Below are positions 1-7,556 of a DNA stretch of 64,000 nucleotides, in pieces; within the stretch, counting starts at the first letter, position 1, and each line of letters starts with the position of its first letter. The position numbers and the translations under genes were made by a program. Below the pieces are notes generated by a model that saw only the letters and a program-made list of their open reading frames with translations, made no database searches and was not told the origin of the DNA. The stretch is from Maliibacterium massiliense (GTDB taxonomy: Bacteria > Bacillota > Clostridia > Christensenellales > Maliibacteriaceae): NCBI RefSeq assembly GCF_900604345.1, contig NZ_LR026983.1, forward strand, positions 1,612,001 to 1,676,000, in the 5' to 3' direction.

Positions 1-1
1 A

Positions 2-256
2 GAGGACTGCGCCGTGCGGGAGTGCACCGAGGAGCTGGGCGTGCACATCGTGCTGGAAAAAGCGCGCGTCGTGGTGCGGCACGACTACCCGGAAGGCGCG
101 GTAGAGATCACCTTTTTTGACGCGCATATCACACAGGGTACACCCCAAATGCGCGTACATACGGATATGCGCTGGGTGCCTGGACGCGCGCTGGGCGACT
201 ACGCCTTTTGCCCGGCCAACGCGGATGTCGTGCGCGCGCTTGTGGGGGAGCCTTGA
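2..256 (+). CDS. Nudix hydrolase, C-terminal part (cut by window start)
   Basis: The reading frame is open at the left edge. It begins inside a Nudix box: the visible residues REcTEELGV match the REUxEExGU half of the GX5EX7REUXEEXGU metal-binding and catalytic motif. The glycine half lies upstream of the window. Downstream are the beta strands usual in MutT-type NTP pyrophosphatases, with FFDAHI followed by RWVP. About 84 residues are visible, so the first third is missing. Nudix enzymes hydrolyse a nucleoside diphosphate linked to another moiety, for example 8-oxo-dGTP. The substrate cannot be told from this fragment. The family call rests on the motif. Confidence 0.8.
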   Translation, partial: EDCAVRECTEELGVHIVLEKARVVVRHDYPEGAVEITFFDAHITQGTPQMRVHTDMRWVPGRALGDYAFCPANADVVRALVGEP

Positions 257-525
257 AGCATGCGCACAGCGGGAAATAGGCATCTCTGCGGGTGCCGGCG
301 CATGCGCTGCCGCCGCTCCTGACGCCGGGCACGTGCCCGCGGGGCATAAGCGTTTTGCTTGGCAGTGGGCCTGCGCGCGCATGCAAACGCGCAAAAGCCC
401 GTCGCGGCGGCGGCGCTGCCCAGGGGGTTATTTGCCGGGCAGGCGCGTGCAAAGTCTGTGCTGCGATGACCATGCATGCGCCATCGGGCGCGTGCCGCGC
501 ACGCCCAAAAGAACTAAGGGCGCAT
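257..525. other. GC-rich spacer with no convincing gene
   Basis: Several overlapping frames are open here, but they encode Arg/Ala/Cys-rich low-complexity translations with no ribosome binding site and no family resemblance. These are typical artefacts of GC-rich spacers. Words such as ATGCGC and GCGCGC recur. I see no RNA gene or promoter that I can defend. Confidence 0.6.
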
Positions 526-561
526 AAAAAACAGGACCCCGCCCGCAGGCAGATGTCCTGT
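526..561 (-). terminator. Intrinsic terminator of the manganese catalase gene
   Basis: On the minus strand the arm ACAGGAC (plus 555-561 complement) pairs with GTCCTGT and is followed by six T (plus-strand A run 526-531). It lies 17 bp after the stop codon of the catalase gene. Confidence 0.75.
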
Positions 562-577
562 CTCTTTTCCAACCGGT

Positions 578-1252
578 TTATTGCTGGATGTTGAAGCTCG
601 GCGGCTGCCGCTTGGCAGGGTCGAAGTTCTGTCCACCCGGTTTGGAAAGGTCAAAGTAGATGCGGGAATCAGCTGTCTCGCCCCAGTGCTGCTGGGAACC
701 CGCGCTGTCCTGGATGCGGTTGAACGCCTCGCGGAACATCGTGTTGTGCGCTTCCTCGCGGTTGAGCAGAAAATCGATGGTCTCGCGCACGCCCTTGTCG
801 TTGATCTGCCGGTACAGGTACTGATAGACCACCTTGGCGCGCTGCTCGGAGGCGATGTCCGAGAGGATATCCGCGGCCAGATCGCCCGTCTCGTTGACGT
901 AGGCGGCGGTCCACAGATAGCCCGAGGCATTGGCAAGCATGGGCGTCAGGCCGGAGAGCACGTGCGCCTCCACGTTGCCGATGGTGGCGTTCTTTGCGTC
1001 GATGGTGTGCCCGTTGAGCAGGTTGACTGCGTGGGCCACCATCTCCATGTGGCAGAGCTCCTCGGCGGCAACGTCCAGGAACAGGTCCTTGATCTCCGGA
1101 TCCTTGATGCGCAGGCTCTGGGAAAAATACTGCATGGCGGCCTTAAGCTCGCCCTGCGGCCCGCCCAGCTGCTCCTGCAGCAGTGCGGCGTAGTTGGGGT
1201 TGGGTGCGTCTACGCGCACCTCGTGCAACAGCTTTTTTTCGTGTTTGAACAT
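578..1252 (-). CDS. Manganese (non-heme) catalase family protein
   Basis: This 224-residue ferritin-like four-helix protein belongs to the manganese catalase family, which includes spore-coat CotJC proteins. Such enzymes disproportionate hydrogen peroxide at a dinuclear Mn centre. The expected ligands are visible: E35 in GELKAAM, E65 and H68 in AAEELCHME, E136 in ASEQR, and E166/H169 in NREEAHN. An upstream ATG at 1261 abuts the AAGGAGGG ribosome binding site. The ATG at 1252 sits about nine bases from it and is the likelier start. The gene is monocistronic, with terminators on both sides. In this spore-forming context it could be a coat protein or a vegetative peroxide defence enzyme. The sequence does not decide. 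Confidence 0.88.
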   Translation of the reverse strand: MFKHEKKLLHEVRVDAPNPNYAALLQEQLGGPQGELKAAMQYFSQSLRIKDPEIKDLFLDVAAEELCHMEMVAHAVNLLNGHTIDAKNATIGNVEAHVLSGLTPMLANASGYLWTAAYVNETGDLAADILSDIASEQRAKVVYQYLYRQINDKGVRETIDFLLNREEAHNTMFREAFNRIQDSAGSQQHWGETADSRIYFDLSKPGGQNFDPAKRQPPSFNIQQ

Positions 1253-1330
1253 TTTTCGCATCCCTCCTTTGCGCCTGCTTAGTATGCGCGAAAAGCGCGG
1301 CGTCTATGATAGGAGGAGGGGCACAAGGAA

Positions 1331-1360
1331 AAAACAGGCGGCTTTTTGCCGCCTGTTTTT
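1331..1360 (-). terminator. Rho-independent terminator, symmetrical
   Basis: AAAACAGGCGGC pairs with GCCGCCTGTTTT around a TTTTT loop. It lies downstream of the AroE-like gene and upstream of the catalase start, so it separates the two minus-strand units. A-tract and T-tract on either side would let it work in both directions. Confidence 0.9.
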
Positions 1361-1401
1361 GTTTTGCCAAATTTTTTTGATTGTTTTTTGCGCGGCGCCG
1401 C

Positions 1402-2241
1402 TCAAAGCTGCTGCAGCGCGCGCAGCATCGCGCCCGTATCCGCCTTTTTGCCGGTCCACAGGCGGATGCCCAGCGCGCCCTGGTGCACCAGCATGCCCAA
1501 CCCATCGCAGGTGGTGGCGCCCTGCGCCTTTGCGGCGTCCAGAAAAGGCGTCTGCGCTGGATTGGGGATGATGTCCTGCACCAGCATGCCGGCCGTGATG
1601 TCCGCATAGCAGATGTCCGGCCTGCTTGCATCGGGGTACAGGCCGATATTTGTTGCGTTGATCAGGATATCGCACGCGGGGATGTGCACGCCCGCCGTCC
1701 AGGGGATATATCGCGCGTCGCAGCCCGTCTGTGCGCGCACGCAGCCCGCCAGCGCAAGCCCTGCTTCCTCGGTGCGGTTGATGATGACGATGGACGCGCA
1801 GCCCGCAAGCGCGCACTCCACGCAGATGGCACGCGCCGCGCCGCCCGCGCCCAGCACCACAAGGCGTTTATCCGCAAGCGAGACGCCGCGGCTCTGCATG
1901 CCCAGCACAAAGCCCTTGCCGTCGGTGTTTTCGCCGTGCAGCTTGCCGTTTTTGATGACGACGGTGTTGATCGCGCCGATGATGCGCGCGCTTGCGCCCA
2001 GGCTGTCCATGTACGCCATGGCGTTCACCTTGTGGGGGATGGTCAAGTTCAGGCCGGAGAAACCCATGGCGCGCATACCCGCCATGGCGGCTTTCAGATC
2101 CTGCGCCTTCACGCGGAACAGCGCATAGCGCCAGTCCAGCCCCAGGGCGGCAAAGCCCGCCTCAAACATCACGCCGGAGGGGTTTTCGTCGATTGGGTCA
2201 CCAAAGGCGCCCACCACGTTGTGCCGGTAACTTGCCTGCAT
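1402..2241 (-). CDS. Shikimate dehydrogenase family protein (AroE-like paralog)
   Basis: A 279-residue AroE-family NADP-dependent dehydrogenase. The N-terminal substrate domain has the catalytic lysine in NLTIPHKV and the substrate aspartate in GENTDGKG. The nucleotide-binding loop is VVLGAGGAARA, and INRT follows the second strand. The usual N-terminal GxPIxHSxSP motif, whose serines hold shikimate, reads GDPIDENPSG here. It is therefore probably a paralog acting on another cyclic polyol or keto-acid, not the housekeeping AroE. It is divergently transcribed from a sugar epimerase gene with mirror-image promoter elements, which supports a catabolic role. The start ATG at 2241 has AAAGGAG upstream. 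Confidence 0.82.
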   Translation of the reverse strand: MQASYRHNVVGAFGDPIDENPSGVMFEAGFAALGLDWRYALFRVKAQDLKAAMAGMRAMGFSGLNLTIPHKVNAMAYMDSLGASARIIGAINTVVIKNGKLHGENTDGKGFVLGMQSRGVSLADKRLVVLGAGGAARAICVECALAGCASIVIINRTEEAGLALAGCVRAQTGCDARYIPWTAGVHIPACDILINATNIGLYPDASRPDICYADITAGMLVQDIIPNPAQTPFLDAAKAQGATTCDGLGMLVHQGALGIRLWTGKKADTGAMLRALQQL

Positions 2242-2285
2242 GCAAAATCGACTCCTTTCAAGCGGTGCCAGCAGCGGTTTTACGA

Positions 2286-2370
2286 TGTTACCTTCATCAT
2301 ACGTGCAGGGAGCGGGCGCGTCAATAAAGGATTGTATACATCCCGTCCAGCGCGTATAATGAAGGTGACA
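2286..2370. promoter_or_regulatory. Divergent promoter pair with mirrored 18-bp operator-like element
   Basis: Rightward promoter: TTGTAT (2332-2337), 17 bp, TATAAT (2355-2360). Leftward promoter: TTGACG (complement of 2319-2324), 17 bp, TATGAT (complement of 2296-2301). From each -10 box into the transcript start, both promoters carry nearly the same 18 bases, CGTATAATGAAGGTGACA at 2353-2370 and its complement-strand twin at 2286-2303 (16 of 18 matching). One regulator binding this element would control the AroE-like gene and the epimerase gene together. Confidence 0.75.
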
Positions 2371-2408
2371 TTCTTACGGACGCCATGTTTTGAAAGGGGT
2401 TTTACGCT

Positions 2409-3293
2409 TTGAACAAAATCGGACTGAACGCCATCTACTGGCGGGGCACGGGCATTGAAAACGACCTCTATGAGATGATGCGCAGAACCGCGCTGTGCGA
2501 TGTGGACATCTACGAGGTGCGCGCCAGCTACGTGCAAGACTTTACCAACCAGCAGTGCGACGATTTCCGCAAGGCCTTGGCGGATATCGGACTGGGGCTG
2601 ATCTTTACCGGCGGCCTGAACGCCGCGCAGAACATCGCCTCGGATGATGAGAACGTGCGCCGAAACGGCGTGGAATACAGCAAGCGCCTGGTGGAAAAGA
2701 TGCGCCGCTGCGGCGGGCGCATCTGGTCGGGCATCAACTATGGCCAGGGGCAGGGCAAGCCGGATCACGTCACCGACTGGGCGGAAAAACAGCGCATGGT
2801 GGATGTGAGCGTGCGCTCCATGCGCGAGATTATGAAGACGGCAGAGGACGAGGGCCTGGTCTACGCCTTTGAGGTGGTCAACCGCTTTGAGCAGTTCCTC
2901 TTCAACACGGCCAAGGAGGCGGTCGCCTACTGCGAAATGGTGGACAGCCCCAACGCCCAGCTGCTGATCGATACCTTCCACATGAACATCGAGGAGGATT
3001 CCATCACCGAGGCCATTGAATACGCCCACGCGAAGGGCCGCATGGCGCACTTCCATGTGGGCGAATCCAACCGGCGGGTGCCGGGCATCGGCAAGGGGCA
3101 TATCGATTGGCCCAGCATCTTTGCCACACTGAAAAAGGTGGGCTACCAGGGCGCGATCAGCATCGAGCCGCTGGTGCTGATGAGCACGCCCGACTGCTTT
3201 GTGTGGCGCGATCTGGCCTCGCGCAAGTGGGAGGACCTCTATGCGGATGTGCGCAAGGGCGCGGCTTACCTGCGCGCCAATTTGGCGGATTAA
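2409..3293 (+). CDS. Sugar epimerase/isomerase of the tagatose/psicose 3-epimerase type (TIM barrel)
   Basis: A 294-residue AP endonuclease family 2 TIM barrel. The metal-site pattern of D-tagatose/D-psicose 3-epimerases can be followed: Glu in YAFEVVNRFEQF, Asp and His in LLIDTFHMNIEE, His and Glu in HFHVGESNRRVPG, and the final Glu in ISIEPLV. The GKGHIDW stretch after it is also typical. Such enzymes epimerise ketohexoses or related ketoses at C3 through a Mn2+-bound enediolate. It starts at TTG 2409, ten bases after AAAGGGG. It shares a mirror-image promoter region with the AroE-like gene and ends at its own terminator. The exact substrate is unknown. Confidence 0.82.
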   Translation: MNKIGLNAIYWRGTGIENDLYEMMRRTALCDVDIYEVRASYVQDFTNQQCDDFRKALADIGLGLIFTGGLNAAQNIASDDENVRRNGVEYSKRLVEKMRRCGGRIWSGINYGQGQGKPDHVTDWAEKQRMVDVSVRSMREIMKTAEDEGLVYAFEVVNRFEQFLFNTAKEAVAYCEMVDSPNAQLLIDTFHMNIEEDSITEAIEYAHAKGRMAHFHVGESNRRVPGIGKGHIDWPSIFATLKKVGYQGAISIEPLVLMSTPDCFVWRDLASRKWEDLYADVRKGAAYLRANLAD

Positions 3294-3335
3294 ACCTGCG
3301 GATGTGCGCCACATAGGGTTACGTATAAAGAGTGA

Positions 3336-3370
3336 AGCGCCCGGTCATATTGAAACCGGGCGCTTTTTTT
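3336..3370 (+). terminator. Terminator of the epimerase gene
   Basis: AGCGCCCGGT pairs with ACCGGGCGCT and is followed by seven T (3364-3370). Confidence 0.88.
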
Positions 3371-3378
3371 GCTTGGCT

Positions 3379-3939
3379 TTATGACTGCTGCGCGTCCTTT
3401 GTGCCGGCGTGCGGCAGGGAGGCGCGCTGCAGCGCCACCAGCTTTTCCGCCATCATCTTGCTGGCATTGGAGGCGATGGCCATCTCCAGGGCGAATTGAT
3501 CCAGCGCGCGCTGCGCGCCCAGCGCCTCGGATTGCGCCAGAATCCCCGCAAGTGCCTGCTCCTGCAGCGTGCGGAAGCGCTCGTAAACGTCCGCAATGCT
3601 GCGCGTCTGCAGCTGCAGGGCGATCAGCGACTCGATGGCCGAGATGGGCAGCACCTGTTTGAGCATGCAGATGATCAGCAGGTAGGCGATGTGCGTGCGC
3701 GTGTAGCGCTTTTTGACCGGCGGCGGAATGACGCCCAGTTTGACGTAGTTATTGACCATGGAGGAGGAGATCAGCTTACTGCCCTGTGCATCGGGCATCA
3801 CCCCCAGGTACCTCTCCAGCAGCGCAATGATCTGGTCCATGTATAAATCAATCTCCGGCAGCGCCTGCCAGCTGGGCAGCTTGCGTGCGGCAAGCTCCTG
3901 CCCCCACGCCCCGAGCGCCTTGCGCCATGCTTCCTGCAT
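3379..3939 (-). CDS. DUF1836 domain protein, putative DNA-binding regulator
   Basis: A 186-residue DUF1836 protein, a family common in Clostridia. The region SKLISSSMVNNYVKLGVIPPPVKKRYTRTHIAYLL has the MerR-like winged-helix layout with a ligand-independent YV..G.I..P turn, so DNA binding is likely. No target is known. The ATG at 3939 is preferred over the GTG at 3963, because GGGAAGGCGAG lies eight bases before it. It is convergent with the epimerase gene and divergent from the DegV gene, with an AT-rich 190-bp spacer between them that should hold both promoters. Confidence 0.8.
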   Translation of the reverse strand: MQEAWRKALGAWGQELAARKLPSWQALPEIDLYMDQIIALLERYLGVMPDAQGSKLISSSMVNNYVKLGVIPPPVKKRYTRTHIAYLLIICMLKQVLPISAIESLIALQLQTRSIADVYERFRTLQEQALAGILAQSEALGAQRALDQFALEMAIASNASKMMAEKLVALQRASLPHAGTKDAQQS

Positions 3940-4021
3940 GTAAATCTCGCCTTCCCTTTGCACGTATTGGTTAAGACTATTGTAATATAGAATAACGAGT
4001 AAAACAAGTGAGAAATATTAC

Positions 4022-4050
4022 TTGACGTCTATCAAGAGTAATGATAAACT
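4022..4050 (+). promoter_or_regulatory. Possible promoter of the degV-like gene
   Basis: TTGACG (4022-4027) lies 17 bp before TAAACT (4045-4050), with the alternative -10 GATAAA two bases upstream. The surrounding 60 bp are AT-rich, unlike the neighbouring genes. The -10 match is weak. Confidence 0.4.
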
Positions 4051-4129
4051 GGTTTTGAAAACTAGATAACGCGTCATGATATACGCCAAGAACGCATATC
4101 ATACTGTTTAAGCAGGAGGATGTAAAACG

Positions 4130-4999
4130 ATGTCGTTTGCGATTGTAACGGACTCTTCTTCCAACCTCACCGATGCGATGATCGAGGACTACAAGGTGCA
4201 TATCCTCTCGTTGGTCTTTCGCGTGGACGGCAAGGAGTACAAAAGCTATGTCCCCGGTGAAAAGACCGACCTGAAGCGCTTCTATACCATGATGCGCGAC
4301 AAAAAGGCCATCACCACCTCACTGATCGATATGCAGGACTGCATGCAGCTCTTTGAAGCGCTGCTCAAGCAGGGGGAGGATATTCTCTACATCGGCTTTT
4401 CCTCCGCGCTTTCGGGCACGTACCAGGCGGCCAGCATGGCGGCGGACACCCTGCGCGAGCAGTATCCCGCGCGCAGGATTTTAACGGTGGATACGCTGGG
4501 CGCGTCCATGGGCGAGGGGCTGCTGGTGCACTACGCGTGCAGCATGCGCAGCGCGGGAAGCGATATCGACGCCGTCTACGCCTGGCTGCTGGAAAACCGG
4601 CTCCACCTGTGCCACTGGTTTACGGTGGACGATCTGTTCTTCCTCAAGCGCGGGGGGCGCGTATCGGGCGCCACGGCGCTGGTGGGCACCATGCTGGGCA
4701 TCAAGCCCGTGATGCACATGGACGACGAGGGCCGGCTGATCCTGGTGGGCAAGGCGCGGGGGCGCAGGCGCGCGTTAAACGCGCTGGTGGAGCACATGGC
4801 GCAGACCGCTGTCAATCCGGCGGAGCAGGTGGTGTTCATCAGCCACGGGGACTGCATCGAGGATGCCGAATACGTCGCCGCACAGATCCGCGCGCGCCTG
4901 GGCGTCAAGCAGATCTTTATCAACTACGTGGACCCCGTCATCGGGGCACATTCCGGCCCGGGCACAGTCGCGCTGTTCTTTATGGGGACAAAGCGTTGA
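4130..4999 (+). CDS. DegV family fatty-acid-binding protein
   Basis: A 289-residue DegV (EDD-fold) protein. The signature IVTDSSSNL is at the N-terminus, the fatty-acid pocket serine motif FSSALSGTY lies near residue 90, and KPVMHMDDEGRL falls in the C-terminal half. DegV proteins bind a fatty acid. In Firmicutes, FakB members hand it to FakA kinase for phospholipid synthesis, but no fakA lies nearby, so the role here is open. AGCAGGAGG stands 11 bases before the ATG. The SGNH hydrolase gene follows 34 bp downstream, so the two are probably cotranscribed, hinting at lipid or ester metabolism. Confidence 0.9.
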   Translation: MSFAIVTDSSSNLTDAMIEDYKVHILSLVFRVDGKEYKSYVPGEKTDLKRFYTMMRDKKAITTSLIDMQDCMQLFEALLKQGEDILYIGFSSALSGTYQAASMAADTLREQYPARRILTVDTLGASMGEGLLVHYACSMRSAGSDIDAVYAWLLENRLHLCHWFTVDDLFFLKRGGRVSGATALVGTMLGIKPVMHMDDEGRLILVGKARGRRRALNALVEHMAQTAVNPAEQVVFISHGDCIEDAEYVAAQIRARLGVKQIFINYVDPVIGAHSGPGTVALFFMGTKR

Positions 5000-5033
5000 C
5001 GCCTCTGGCGGGACAAAGGAGCGATCAAAAGGT

Positions 5034-5747
5034 ATGCAACTGGCAAAGCGCATCGAAATCTTTGGCGATTCCCTCATGAAGGGCGTGCTGCTGGACAGCA
5101 AGAGCAAGCGCTATCACATGCTGCCCAAGGAGAACATTGAGTCGTTTGCCCGCGCGTTCGCGCTAGATATCCAGAATCAGTCGCGCTTTGGCTGCACCAT
5201 CACCAAGGGATGGCAGCTGCTGCAGCGGGCGCTGGGGCAGGAGATGCACAGCGATATGGTGCTGCTGGAGTATGGCGGCAACGACTGCGACTTTGACTGG
5301 AAAGAGGTGGCCGCCGCACCCGACGCGGAGCATCAGCCCCACACGCCCCTGCCGCTGTTTGTGGAGACGTACGAGGCGATGATCGACGCGCTGCGCGCGC
5401 GCCAGCTGATCCCCATCGTGATGTCCCTGCCCCCCATCGATGCGGAGAGATATTTTGCCTGGATCACGCGCGGCGGCCTCTCCCAAAGCGCGATTCTGCG
5501 CTGGCTGGGCGATGTGCAGATGATCTACCGCTTTCACGAGCTGTATTCCAATACGGCCACGCGCATCGCGCGGGAGAAGAACTGCCTGTTTGTGGACGTG
5601 CGGCCCGCGTTTTTGCAGCGGCGGGATTACCGCACGCTGATGTGCGAGGACGGCATCCATCCAAATGAGCAGGGGCACCGCGTGGTGGCACAGACGTTTG
5701 CGCGGTTTGCAGCGGATTATCTCGGCGTGCCGCTGGCAGGCGTATAA
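5034..5747 (+). CDS. SGNH/GDSL-family hydrolase
   Basis: A 237-residue esterase-like protein with the SGNH blocks in order: block I FGDSLMKG (nucleophile serine), block III GGNDCDF (Gly and Asn of the oxyanion hole), and block V DGIHPNEQGH (catalytic Asp and His). There is no signal peptide, so it should act in the cytoplasm on an acyl or acetyl ester. It starts at ATG 5034, 34 bp after the degV-like gene and with AAAGGA upstream. A longer in-frame extension to the left overlaps degV and is unlikely to be used. The substrate is unknown. Confidence 0.85.
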   Translation: MQLAKRIEIFGDSLMKGVLLDSKSKRYHMLPKENIESFARAFALDIQNQSRFGCTITKGWQLLQRALGQEMHSDMVLLEYGGNDCDFDWKEVAAAPDAEHQPHTPLPLFVETYEAMIDALRARQLIPIVMSLPPIDAERYFAWITRGGLSQSAILRWLGDVQMIYRFHELYSNTATRIAREKNCLFVDVRPAFLQRRDYRTLMCEDGIHPNEQGHRVVAQTFARFAADYLGVPLAGV

Positions 5748-6172
5748 AGCGCGTGCGGCTTCATGCGGCTATATGTGGGTTTTGCGGGCTGTCACGGCAA
5801 ATGCCGGGGCGGCCTTTTGATTGCGCAGAACGCCTGGTAAAAGAGGGTTGCGTTGCCAAATGCGCGCATATTTTTCCCGAATATTGCTATTACAGCAAGT
5901 TTTTTAGCACACCGATGCGCTAAAATGCACTATATTTCCGCACGTGGGTGTGATAGAATAAGGGACAAGTATGCGACACAATTGATTTTGACGAAAGATG
6001 TCGCATTTTCATAATAGTGTACTTTATTAACTATTGGGAAATGCGCAAAAAAGCGCCCCGAACAGGGCGTTTTTCGGGGAAATGCCCCCCGGTAAAAAAG
6101 TACCCCTTTTTGCCGGAGGTGCATACCTTCGCGAGCCCTGAAAGCAATGCAGTAGGGAGAGGGGGAACGAGG
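5748..6172 (+). promoter_or_regulatory. Long structured leader of the sugar transferase gene
   Basis: About 425 bp without a gene. TTGACG (5988-5993) and CATAAT (6010-6015) are 16 bp apart and make a good promoter. ATGCGACA (5971-5978) and TGTCGCAT (5999-6006) form a perfect 8-bp inverted repeat around the -35 box, as an operator would. In the transcript a stem AAAGCGCCC/GGGCGTTTT followed by T (about 6044-6073) looks like an attenuator. A second stem, CCGGTAAAAA/TTTTTGCCGG, follows near 6090-6118. The start codon ATG 6173 comes after the AGGGAGAGGGGG ribosome binding site. Confidence 0.6.
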
Positions 6173-6871
6173 ATGCTGCCTGAGCGCGTGCAGATGCAGG
6201 AGCCGGAAGCGGCAGAGGATGCCGGCGGATTTGATCTTGCCACGGTAAAGGACGTCGTGGCTGCCACGCGGCAAATCGCATGGCATGTGCGCTTTTTCAA
6301 GCGCCTCTTTGATATCGTCGTATCCTTTCTGCTGCTGGTGATGCTCTCGCCGCTGGTGCTGCTTGTCAGCATCGCCATCTTTTTCGTGGACGGCGTGCCG
6401 GTGATCTTCCGCCAGAGGCGTGTGGGCAAGGATGCAAAGGCGTTCTATATTTACAAGTTCCGCACCATGCACAAAAACACGCCCAAAAACGTGCCCACCT
6501 ACGAGCTGGAGCATCCAGAGCAGTTCATTACCAAGTGCGGGCGGTTCCTGCGCGCTACCAGTTTTGACGAGGTGCCGCAGCTGTTCAATGTGCTTAAGGG
6601 GGATATGAGCATGGTGGGCCCGCGCCCACTGGTGGAGACGGAGCCGAACATCCACGCGATGCGCAGCGCGCGCGGGGTGTACAGTGTCAAGCCGGGCATG
6701 ACCGGCTGGGCCCAGGTGAACGGGCGGGACCTGATCTCGCTTGCGGAAAAGGTGGATTTGGACGCCTACTATGTCGCGCACCTGTCGCTGGGCCTGGATG
6801 CCCGGATTATCCTGCGCACCATCAAGGTGGTGCTTACAGGCGCCGGCGTGGCCGAGGGAAAACGCTCCTGA
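6173..6871 (+). CDS. Sugar-phosphate transferase initiating polysaccharide synthesis (WcaJ/RfbP type)
   Basis: A 232-residue bacterial sugar transferase (polyprenyl-phosphate glycosyl-1-phosphate transferase core). One hydrophobic hairpin at about residues 42-65 (LFDIVVSFLLLVMLSPLVLL, Pro-broken re-entrant helix) is followed by RQRRVGKDAKAFYIYKFRTM. Then come the catalytic DEVPQLFNVLKGDMS and GPRP, and finally KPGMTGWAQVNGR. These transfer sugar-1-phosphate to undecaprenyl phosphate at the inner membrane face. A longer in-frame start at 6017 exists but lacks a ribosome binding site, so ATG 6173 is chosen. No other capsule genes are adjacent, so it is an isolated initiating enzyme behind a structured leader. 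Confidence 0.9.
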   Translation: MLPERVQMQEPEAAEDAGGFDLATVKDVVAATRQIAWHVRFFKRLFDIVVSFLLLVMLSPLVLLVSIAIFFVDGVPVIFRQRRVGKDAKAFYIYKFRTMHKNTPKNVPTYELEHPEQFITKCGRFLRATSFDEVPQLFNVLKGDMSMVGPRPLVETEPNIHAMRSARGVYSVKPGMTGWAQVNGRDLISLAEKVDLDAYYVAHLSLGLDARIILRTIKVVLTGAGVAEGKRS

Positions 6872-6886
6872 TACGTCAAAATGCGC

Positions 6887-6914
6887 AGCGCAGCCAGATG
6901 GCTGCGCTTTTTTT
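6887..6914 (+). terminator. Terminator of the sugar transferase gene
   Basis: AGCGCAGCC and GGCTGCGCT pair around AGAT and run into seven T. Confidence 0.9.
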
Positions 6915-7011
6915 CATGCAACCTTTATGGGGAAGCACCCAGGCTTAGCGCCATGTTTATATGCATCCTGCTACAATCGAGGTGTACCAGGCAAGAGGAG
7001 GTAAGGATGCC

Positions 7012-7395
7012 ATGATGAGCAGTTTGATGCGTATCCATCCATTCCATAATCAATGCGGCGCGCCCGCGCTGCACGTGCCCGCGCGCCTGACCGCGCAGGT
7101 GGAGGCTCTACTGCATCAGGGCGACTACGCGCGCTGCGCCCAGCTGCTGCGCGCGGCCATGTATGCGCGGCCCGACGCGGCGCAGCCCCACAATCTGATG
7201 GGGGTTATGCTGGAATACCAGCACAGATACGCCGATGCCATGAAGCACTACCGCGCGGCGCTGGCGCTGGAGCCGGAGCTGCCGGCCGCCAAGCATAATT
7301 TGGAGCGCCTCTCTGGCGCGGACCGGAAAAACAATACCCGCATCGACTTCGGCGCGGACCAGCCAGGGTTCTCCCTGTTTCACGGCCGCGCGTAG
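7012..7395 (+). CDS. Small TPR-repeat protein
   Basis: A 127-residue protein with about two tetratricopeptide repeats (residues 27-100). The clearest is PHNLMGVMLEYQHRYADAMKHYRAALALEPELPAAKHNL, with the usual W/L-G-Y-A-F-A-P spacing. Such repeats mediate protein contacts. There is no enzymatic domain, signal peptide or membrane segment. Two ATGs (7012, 7015) follow GAGGAGG at a good distance, and either could be used. It lies alone between the sugar transferase terminator and the copper operon promoter. Partner and role are unknown. Confidence 0.7.
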   Translation: MMSSLMRIHPFHNQCGAPALHVPARLTAQVEALLHQGDYARCAQLLRAAMYARPDAAQPHNLMGVMLEYQHRYADAMKHYRAALALEPELPAAKHNLERLSGADRKNNTRIDFGADQPGFSLFHGRA

Positions 7396-7487
7396 CGGCG
7401 GATAAACGTTTTACGATAGATGGAGGACAAAGAGGCATGCAGTGCCCACACGCTGCATGTCTTTTTGTCTTTTTTTATCAAAGGTGA

Positions 7488-7546
7488 TTGACAGCGACCT
7501 GTTTTGGGGTATACTAAATGCAGATACCCCCCAGGGGGTGGGGTAT
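7488..7546 (+). promoter_or_regulatory. copA promoter with CsoR-type operator
   Basis: TTGACA (7488-7493), 16 bp, TATACT (7510-7515) is a strong promoter. Nine bases downstream of the -10 box, the arms ATACCCC (7524-7530) and GGGGTAT (7540-7546) form a perfect inverted repeat around a C/G-tract. This is the G/C-tract pseudo-palindrome layout known for CsoR operators. A csoR gene lies at the end of the operon, so copper-relieved autorepression is the natural reading. Confidence 0.75.
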
Positions 7547-7556
7547 GGGAGGTTCT

